NCBI GenBank assembly: GCA_949297015.1
Contig: CASFRF010000023.1
Span: 1-64,000 of the forward strand
DNA length: 64,000 bases
Direction: 5' to 3'
From: an uncultured bacterium
Lineage (GTDB): Bacteria > Verrucomicrobiota > Lentisphaeria > Victivallales > Victivallaceae
Shown here: positions 59,122-64,000 of the stretch, one piece after another
Numbering within the stretch: the stretch's first letter is position 1
Layout of the letters: each line of letters opens with the position of its first letter
The notes under the pieces: model-generated
What the model saw: the letters and a program-made list of their open reading frames with translations, nothing else
What the model was told of the DNA's origin: nothing
The model's database searches: none
Program-made: the position numbers and the translations under genes

Positions 59122-60615
59122 ATGAACAACTCCTTTCGCACCTTCGCCGGGCTCGCCCTGGCCCTCGCCGTGTTTACCGGCCCGCTGTCGGCGGCGGAGC
59201 CCGCCGCGCCCGCAGCAGAAGCGCTGCCGCCGCTGCTGCCCGACCCCAACGAGCCGTTTTACGGCGCCCGCATTCAGCGGACCATGACGCTGCTGGCGAC
59301 CAGTTCCCCGCAGTTGCGGCGCAAGGTCAAGATTCTGGCCTATGGTCAGTCGATCGTGGCGCAGGCCTGGAGCGGCAAGCTGGCGGAGCTGCTGCAGGAG
59401 AAGTATCCGGACGCGATCGTGGAGTTCTCCAACCGGGCGATCGGCGGCTTCGGTGCGGCCAGTCTGGTGCGGACCGCCTGGTACGATCTGTATCAGGAGT
59501 ACCCGGATCTGGTGATTTTTCACGTCTACGGCGGCGAGTGGAGCGGCGAGCTGGAGCGGATCTTCTACAACCTCCGGAAGTACACCACGGCCGAGATTCT
59601 GACCTACACCCACCACCTCGACCGGCAGGAGAAGCTGGAGCGGGTGGAGCGTTCGGGCGCCACCGCCTCGGCCAAAATCACCGAGTATCTGGCGCAGAAG
59701 TACAACTGCGAACTGGTCGATGTCCGGCGGGACTGGACGGCCTATCTGCGACACTACGGGATGGAGCCGGTCGAACTGCTGCGCGATTCGGTCCATCTCA
59801 ACGACAAGGGCATCGAGCTCATGACCCGGCTGGTCTGGCGCCACTTCAAGTACACCACGCTGTTCAACAGCGACTGGAGCCGGCTGGTCCGCGACTACGA
59901 GGCGCGGCGTTTGGTGGAGGAAGGCGCGGACGAGATTCAGTTGTCCGGCGACGGCTGGGAGGTCCGCGACGGCGGCATGGTCTCGACCCGCAAGGGCGAC
60001 CGCCTGACGCTGAAATTCCGGGGCAACCGGGTGGATGTGATCGATCTGGCGCTGAAGGACCGCGAGGCGAAACTGGGGTCGGCCCGGGTGTTGATCGACG
60101 GCCGTGCCCCCTCCGAATTTCCCGGCGTCTACTATGTGGAGCGCCCGAGCACCGCGCACAAACTGTGGTGGCCCGCGCTGCGCCGGGTGACGCTGCACGG
60201 CAAGCCGGTGATGGAGTCCTGGGAGATGACCATCCGCGAGGTCAACGCCGACTCCTCGAACTTCAAGTTTTCGGTGACCGGCAGCGTCACCGGTCCGGAC
60301 GGCGAGGGCACCGCCGCCGAAAAGTTCGTCTCCAACTCCGGACAGTTCTCCATCCTGCCCTGGGATTTCAGCGCGGTTCAGGACGCGGCCCGGGTCAGCA
60401 AGGAGCAGTGCCCCGAGAACTTCAAGGTGACCTGGAAGATCGGCCGCCGCTGCTGCGACCTCTGGCAGCCGGTGGCGGCCGATCCGCATATCGAGTCGAC
60501 CACGCTGCTGGCGCAGGGGATTGACAACACGGAACACCCCCTGGAGCTGATCGCCGAGGGCGACGGCCTGCTGCCGCTCAAGGGTATCCGGGTCTACACG
60601 CCGCCTCTGCCGTGA
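59122..60615 (+). CDS. secreted SGNH-hydrolase-like esterase
   Basis: A 497-residue protein with a signal peptide (NSFRTFAGLALALAVFTGPL). The hydrolase core (about 60-260) has ILAYGQSI with a nucleophile Ser in the GQS position, an N-containing RAIGGFGA segment, and LRDSVHLNDKG with the Asp/His pair. From about 270 to 497 a beta-rich domain follows (VIDLALKDREAKLGSARVLI, KVTWKIGRRC). I chose the ATG at 59122, where the signal peptide begins. ATG 59110 and GTG 59089 are upstream alternatives with poorer leader logic. First gene of an operon whose second gene is AraC-like. Confidence 0.82.
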   Translation: MNNSFRTFAGLALALAVFTGPLSAAEPAAPAAEALPPLLPDPNEPFYGARIQRTMTLLATSSPQLRRKVKILAYGQSIVAQAWSGKLAELLQEKYPDAIVEFSNRAIGGFGAASLVRTAWYDLYQEYPDLVIFHVYGGEWSGELERIFYNLRKYTTAEILTYTHHLDRQEKLERVERSGATASAKITEYLAQKYNCELVDVRRDWTAYLRHYGMEPVELLRDSVHLNDKGIELMTRLVWRHFKYTTLFNSDWSRLVRDYEARRLVEEGADEIQLSGDGWEVRDGGMVSTRKGDRLTLKFRGNRVDVIDLALKDREAKLGSARVLIDGRAPSEFPGVYYVERPSTAHKLWWPALRRVTLHGKPVMESWEMTIREVNADSSNFKFSVTGSVTGPDGEGTAAEKFVSNSGQFSILPWDFSAVQDAARVSKEQCPENFKVTWKIGRRCCDLWQPVAADPHIESTTLLAQGIDNTEHPLELIAEGDGLLPLKGIRVYTPPLP

Positions 60616-60631
60616 GGCGCGGGAGCGGGCG

Positions 60632-61534
60632 GTGGAACGGCAGCCGGAACAGGCGCGGGGCGAACACTACTTCCGGTCGGGCGACTGCCCGATCGGGGTG
60701 CGCACGGTAACGGGCGGCGGCGGGAGCCGGCACTCCCACGACCTGACCGGCGTGCCCCACGTCCACGATTTCGCCGAGCTGGTGATCATCACCGGCGGCC
60801 GCGGCGAGCAGCGGGTCAACGGCGGCAGCTACCCGGTGAGCGCCGGCGACGTGTTTCTGCTGCAGGGCTTTTCCGAACACTACTTCCCGGAACCGGGGGC
60901 GGTGAGCATGTACAACGTCCAGTTCGATCCGACCCGGCTGCCGCTGCCGCAGCAGCTGCTGCGCAAGATTCCGGGGTACAATGTGGTGTTTCAGCTGGAG
61001 CCTTCGCTGCGTTCTTTGCGCAACTTCCGGCAGCGGCTCCATCTGTCGCCGACCGAACTGGCCGCCGCCGAGAGTCTGGTGCAGCGCCTGGCCCACGAAC
61101 TGGAGCGGACCGATCCGGGCATGGAGGCCGGGGCGCTGGCCGCGCTGCTGGAGCTGATCGTCTACATCAGCTGCCACTATCTGCCGATGCAGCCCGAGCG
61201 CAGCGGCGCGCTGGAGCGGCTGGGGGAGGTGCTCAGTCGGCTCGAACGCGACTGCCGCCGTCCGTGGCAGCTGCCGGAGCTGGCGCGGCTGGCGGGGCTT
61301 TCGGTCAACCACTTTCTGCGCCTGTTCAAGGCGGCGACCGGCAGTTCGCCAATGGCCTATTTGAACCGGCTGCGGCTGCGCCGCGCCGCCGCGCTGCTGG
61401 CGCAGGAGCACGGCCCGGTGGCCGAGGTGGCCGCGCGGTGCGGTTTCGCCGATTCCAATTACTTTACCAAACAGTTCCGGCAGTGTTACGGGGTGTCGCC
61501 CCGGGCCTACCGCCGGGCCATTCAGGGACCGTAA
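60632..61534 (+). CDS. AraC-family transcription regulator
   Basis: A 300-residue protein. An N-terminal cupin-like sensor (about 15-120, HVHDFAELVIITGGRGEQRV, VSAGDVFLLQGF) precedes a C-terminal double helix-turn-helix (about 195-297: LPELARLAGLSVNHFLRLFK, VAEVAARCGFADSNYFTKQF). Ligand probably a sugar. The start is a GTG at 60632 with GGGAG eight bases upstream, 16 bases after the esterase stop, so it is co-transcribed and may autoregulate through the site at 59072-59085. Confidence 0.93.
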   Translation: MERQPEQARGEHYFRSGDCPIGVRTVTGGGGSRHSHDLTGVPHVHDFAELVIITGGRGEQRVNGGSYPVSAGDVFLLQGFSEHYFPEPGAVSMYNVQFDPTRLPLPQQLLRKIPGYNVVFQLEPSLRSLRNFRQRLHLSPTELAAAESLVQRLAHELERTDPGMEAGALAALLELIVYISCHYLPMQPERSGALERLGEVLSRLERDCRRPWQLPELARLAGLSVNHFLRLFKAATGSSPMAYLNRLRLRRAAALLAQEHGPVAEVAARCGFADSNYFTKQFRQCYGVSPRAYRRAIQGP

Positions 61535-61560
61535 TTCCGACAACCACAGGAGAGTTCATC

Positions 61561-62904
61561 ATGTTGCCTTCCATTGCCTATCTCAGAAACGTGCTTGCCC
61601 AGGTGATTGCCCAGCGTTATCGGCAGGGCGCGGATACGGCCGGACTGCAGACCGAGCTCAAGCGCCTTCCCGACAGCTACGACGCGCTGGCGGCCTTTGC
61701 CGAAAAGCTCGAGCGGTTGCCGAGGCGGGCCGACTACCCCTACGTCGAACCCGAAACGCTCGAGGAGATTCAAAAGCAGTGTCCGGCGGATTTCACCCGG
61801 CGGCGGATCGGCCGGAAGCTCTCGGAGGCCGAGGCGCGGGAGCGGGCGCGGTGCGCCTTCTACGGCGCGGTGGCCGGGTGCGTGCTGGGCAAGCCCGTGG
61901 AGGTGGATCCGACGCTGGCGGAGCTGCGGACCGCGGCCGAGGCGACCGGGGAGTGGCCGCTGCGCGACTATCTCTCGACGGAGCTGGTGCGGAAGCTGGG
62001 GCGGCAGCATCCCTCGGCTGAGACCTGCTGCCGGGAGACGATCCGCTTTGTGACCCCCGACGACGACCTCAATTATCTGGTGGTCGGGTTGCGGATGCTG
62101 GAACAATACGGGTTGGATTTCACCCGGCGGCAGCTGGCCGACTACTGGCTGACCAATCTGCCGGTGGGCTGGACCTGGGGACCGGAACGCAAGTTCCTGC
62201 TGGACGCCGGAACCCGCTGGCAGGAGCTGGACGATGCGGAAATCGACCGGCTGCGCGCGCGCTGGAACGCGAGCGACGAGGCCTGCGGCGCGGCGATCCG
62301 GGTCGACGCCTACGGCTACGCCTGTCCGGGGCTGCCGGCGCTGGCGGCGGCGCTGGGCTGGCGCGACGCCTCGCTGACTCACCGCTTCACCGGGGTGTAC
62401 GCTTCGATGTATGTGGCGGCGGCGGTGGCGGCGGCGCCGGTGGTGTCGGAACCGTTGGAAATTTACGAATACGCCATTGCCTGCGTTCCGGCAAAAAGCT
62501 ACTTCGCCGAGGTGATGCGCAACGCCATGGCGCTGGTCCGTTCGGCGCGGGACTGGCTCGACGGGTACGAAAAGATTCACGCCGCCTACGGGGAGTACGG
62601 CCACTGCCAGTTGTATCAGGAGTGTGCGCAGCTGATCAACACCGCGCGTTTTGCGCGCAGCACGGAGGAGGCGATCTGCATGCAGGTCAGTCAGGGCTGC
62701 GACACCGATTGCTTCGGCAAAATCGCCGGTTCGGTGGCGGGCGGGTTCTTCGGGCCGGACACGCCGTTGCCGGAGCGCTGGCTGCGGGTGTTCGGGGATG
62801 ATTTCCGGGTGGCGGTCCCCGAATATGCCGAGCGTTCGCTGTTGCGCACCGCCGAACGGTTTGCCCGGTTGCCGAAATGGACGCTGTCGCTGCAGGAGGG
62901 TTGA
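61561..62904 (+). CDS. ADP-ribosylglycohydrolase-fold protein
   Basis: A 447-residue protein of the ADP-ribosyl-hydrolase (ARH) fold: GAVAGCVLGKPVEVD, TPDDDLNYLVVGLRM with Asp167-169, and GCDTDCFGKIAGSVAGGFFG with Asp381 and Asp383, matching the Mg-binding acidic positions of the family. A roughly 85-residue N-terminal extension precedes it. Sequences of this type often sit in bacterial sugar or nucleoside clusters and may hydrolyse an N- or O-glycosidic bond other than ADP-ribose. AGGAG precedes the ATG. Third gene of the operon, 26 bases after the regulator. Confidence 0.88.
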   Translation: MLPSIAYLRNVLAQVIAQRYRQGADTAGLQTELKRLPDSYDALAAFAEKLERLPRRADYPYVEPETLEEIQKQCPADFTRRRIGRKLSEAEARERARCAFYGAVAGCVLGKPVEVDPTLAELRTAAEATGEWPLRDYLSTELVRKLGRQHPSAETCCRETIRFVTPDDDLNYLVVGLRMLEQYGLDFTRRQLADYWLTNLPVGWTWGPERKFLLDAGTRWQELDDAEIDRLRARWNASDEACGAAIRVDAYGYACPGLPALAAALGWRDASLTHRFTGVYASMYVAAAVAAAPVVSEPLEIYEYAIACVPAKSYFAEVMRNAMALVRSARDWLDGYEKIHAAYGEYGHCQLYQECAQLINTARFARSTEEAICMQVSQGCDTDCFGKIAGSVAGGFFGPDTPLPERWLRVFGDDFRVAVPEYAERSLLRTAERFARLPKWTLSLQEG

Positions 62905-62933
62905 AAAAAACGCTTTTTTCCCCGGAAAATGAT

Positions 62934-62962
62934 TTGAAAATCGTTTGGGGGCGGTTTACACT
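62934..62962 (+). promoter_or_regulatory. promoter of the EF-G-like gene
   Basis: TTGAAA, 17 bases, TACACT, 75 bases before the ATG at 63037. Confidence 0.75.
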
Positions 62963-63036
62963 ATCGATACGGGGGCAGTCGAACGGACTGTGCGCTCTCG
63001 ACGAGATTTTTCAACCCGAAACATAAAGGTGGGAAC

Positions 63037-64000
63037 ATGAAGAAATCCGGAGAATGCAGAACCTTTGTCATTGCCGGTCACTCCGGCAGCGGGAAAACCT
63101 CACTGGCTGATCTGATGCTGTTCAAGTCCGGTGCGGTCTCGCGGCTGGGGAGTGTGGACCAGAAGACCAGCGTCGGCGACTACATGCCGGATGAACAGGA
63201 AAAGCACAGTTCGATCTACTCTTCGGTGATGAACTGCCCGTGGCAGGATCATCACTTTTTCTTTATCGATACGCCGGGTTACGGTGAGTTCACCGGGCAG
63301 TGTTTCGGGGCGATGCGGGCGGCCGACGCCGCACTGGTGGTGCTCGACGCGGTGGACGGTCCCCAGGTCGGCACCGCCCGGGCCTGGAAGCTGGCCCGGA
63401 TCAATGAGATTCCCCGTTTCGGATTCATCAACCGGCTGGACCGGGAGCGGGCCGACTTCAAGGGCACGCTGGAGAAAATGCGGGCCAATCACGGCAAGAA
63501 CGTGGTGATCCCGCTGACCATTCCGGTCGGCAGCGGCGAGAAGCTGGAACGGGTGGTCAACGTGCTCTTCGACGAGATTCCGCCGGAACTGGCGGCCGAC
63601 GCCGAGGAGTACCGTTCGTTGTGGCTGGATGCGATCGCCGAGACCGACGAGGATCTGATGATGCGCTATCTCGACGGCGAGACGCTGACGCCGGAGGAGA
63701 TCGCCCGCGGTCTGCGCAAGGCGATTCTGGCCTGCAAGGTGATTCCGGTCTTTTCGGGCAGCGTGGCCCGGGACATCGGCATCACCGAACTGATGGACGG
63801 CATCATCAAGTGGTTCCCGACGCCGCTGGACAAGGGCACGGTGTTGACTGCCGACGGCACGCTCGAGCAGCTGACCGAGACCGGTCCCGGCCGGGTGCTG
63901 GTCTTCAAGAGCATCAACGATCCGACGGTCGGGCAGCTGACCTTCCTGCGGGTCCGTTCCGGCGTGCTGACCGGCGACTGCGAGGTCTACAACATCCGCA
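63037..64000 (+). CDS. EF-G-like translation GTPase (3' end cut by the window)
   Basis: N-terminal GTPase domain of the translation factor superfamily. G1 is GHSGSGKTS (residues 14-22), G3 is DTPGYGEF, and G4 appears as NRLD rather than NKxD. IPVFSGSVARDIGITELMDG follows, and a domain II-like start (GRVLVFKSINDPTVGQLTFLRVRSG) is reached before the window ends. AAAGGTGGG precedes the ATG. The altered G1 spacing and G4 suggest an EF-G paralogue (type II or FusA2-like) rather than the main elongation factor. Own promoter. Function beyond GTP binding cannot be fixed here. Confidence 0.9.
   Translation, partial: MKKSGECRTFVIAGHSGSGKTSLADLMLFKSGAVSRLGSVDQKTSVGDYMPDEQEKHSSIYSSVMNCPWQDHHFFFIDTPGYGEFTGQCFGAMRAADAALVVLDAVDGPQVGTARAWKLARINEIPRFGFINRLDRERADFKGTLEKMRANHGKNVVIPLTIPVGSGEKLERVVNVLFDEIPPELAADAEEYRSLWLDAIAETDEDLMMRYLDGETLTPEEIARGLRKAILACKVIPVFSGSVARDIGITELMDGIIKWFPTPLDKGTVLTADGTLEQLTETGPGRVLVFKSINDPTVGQLTFLRVRSGVLTGDCEVYNIR

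Noticed and set aside
62905-62935. GAAAAAAACGCTTTTTTC as a terminator after the ADP-ribosylglycohydrolase gene
   Set aside because: The stem is nearly all A-T pairs with a tiny loop and no GC core, so stability is doubtful; kept only as a weak possibility.
1-64000. tRNA, rRNA, CRISPR arrays and insertion sequences
   Set aside because: I looked in all intergenic gaps and saw no cloverleaf with a TTCGA arm, no spaced direct-repeat array and no transposase with terminal repeats.

Overview
The window reads as chromosomal DNA of a high-GC, Gram-negative, LPS-bearing, polysaccharide-degrading bacterium, most likely a member of the Lentisphaerota (Victivallis-like) within the PVC group. This is inferred from the mix of outer-membrane genes (tolB, lptD, hldD), many secreted or cytoplasmic carbohydrate-active proteins, a type II pseudopilin with the short FTLIELLVV head, long secreted beta-propeller proteins, and a GntR helix-turn-helix fused to a sugar-binding-protein domain. 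I see no rRNA, tRNA, transposase, integrase, phage gene or CRISPR array, and no gene-free stretch over 300 bases.

Layout. 1-14.8 kb: folC and tolB (translationally coupled), a cytoplasmic GH31 glycosidase, an SDR dehydrogenase, a secreted SGNH esterase, a small-conductance-channel-like membrane protein, a 1168-residue secreted propeller protein and a sialate O-acetylesterase. 14.9-15.0 kb: a 36-residue basic protein. 15.2-22.5 kb: a tightly overlapping plus-strand operon with a giant double transglutaminase-like protein, a metallo-beta-lactamase-fold hydrolase, glmM, a left-handed beta-helix acyltransferase and a eukaryote-type HisA. 22.5-26.9 kb: a Gfo/Idh/MocA oxidoreductase, then an unknown protein, proA and a membrane protein. 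The tail of the membrane protein lies over a candidate antisense RNA. 26.9-32.5 kb: two RNA-methyltransferases, a small membrane protein, and an iron-alcohol dehydrogenase / FGGY kinase / glycyl-radical-activase set, all overlapping. 32.6-34.2 kb: a secreted unknown and a GT2 glycosyltransferase. 34.2-42.6 kb (minus): lptD-hldD-rsmB, then a glucuronokinase-like GHMP kinase, galU and a DEAD-box helicase. 42.7-62.9 kb: a second carbohydrate region. It holds a GH42 beta-galactosidase, a repeat-rich secreted protein, an unknown TIM-barrel-like enzyme, the GntR-SBP regulator facing a pseudopilin plus giant glycosidase, a second giant propeller protein, a divergent xylose isomerase, and an SGNH / AraC / ADP-ribosylglycohydrolase operon. 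63.0 kb to the end: an EF-G-like GTPase, cut by the window edge.

How it works together. Secreted propeller/CBM proteins and the esterases and glycosidases would bind and trim host or plant glycans. Cytoplasmic GH31, GH42, xylose isomerase, SDR, Gfo/Idh and FGGY kinase would process the imported sugars. Local regulators (GntR-SBP, AraC) have palindromes at nearby promoters. Sigma-70-type promoters are easy to see (for example TTGACA-17-TATACT), as are GC-rich hairpin terminators. Where the longest open frame disagreed with ribosome binding sites, signal peptides or promoters, I moved the start and say so in the entry.

All functional calls come from motif recognition by eye. No database search was run.
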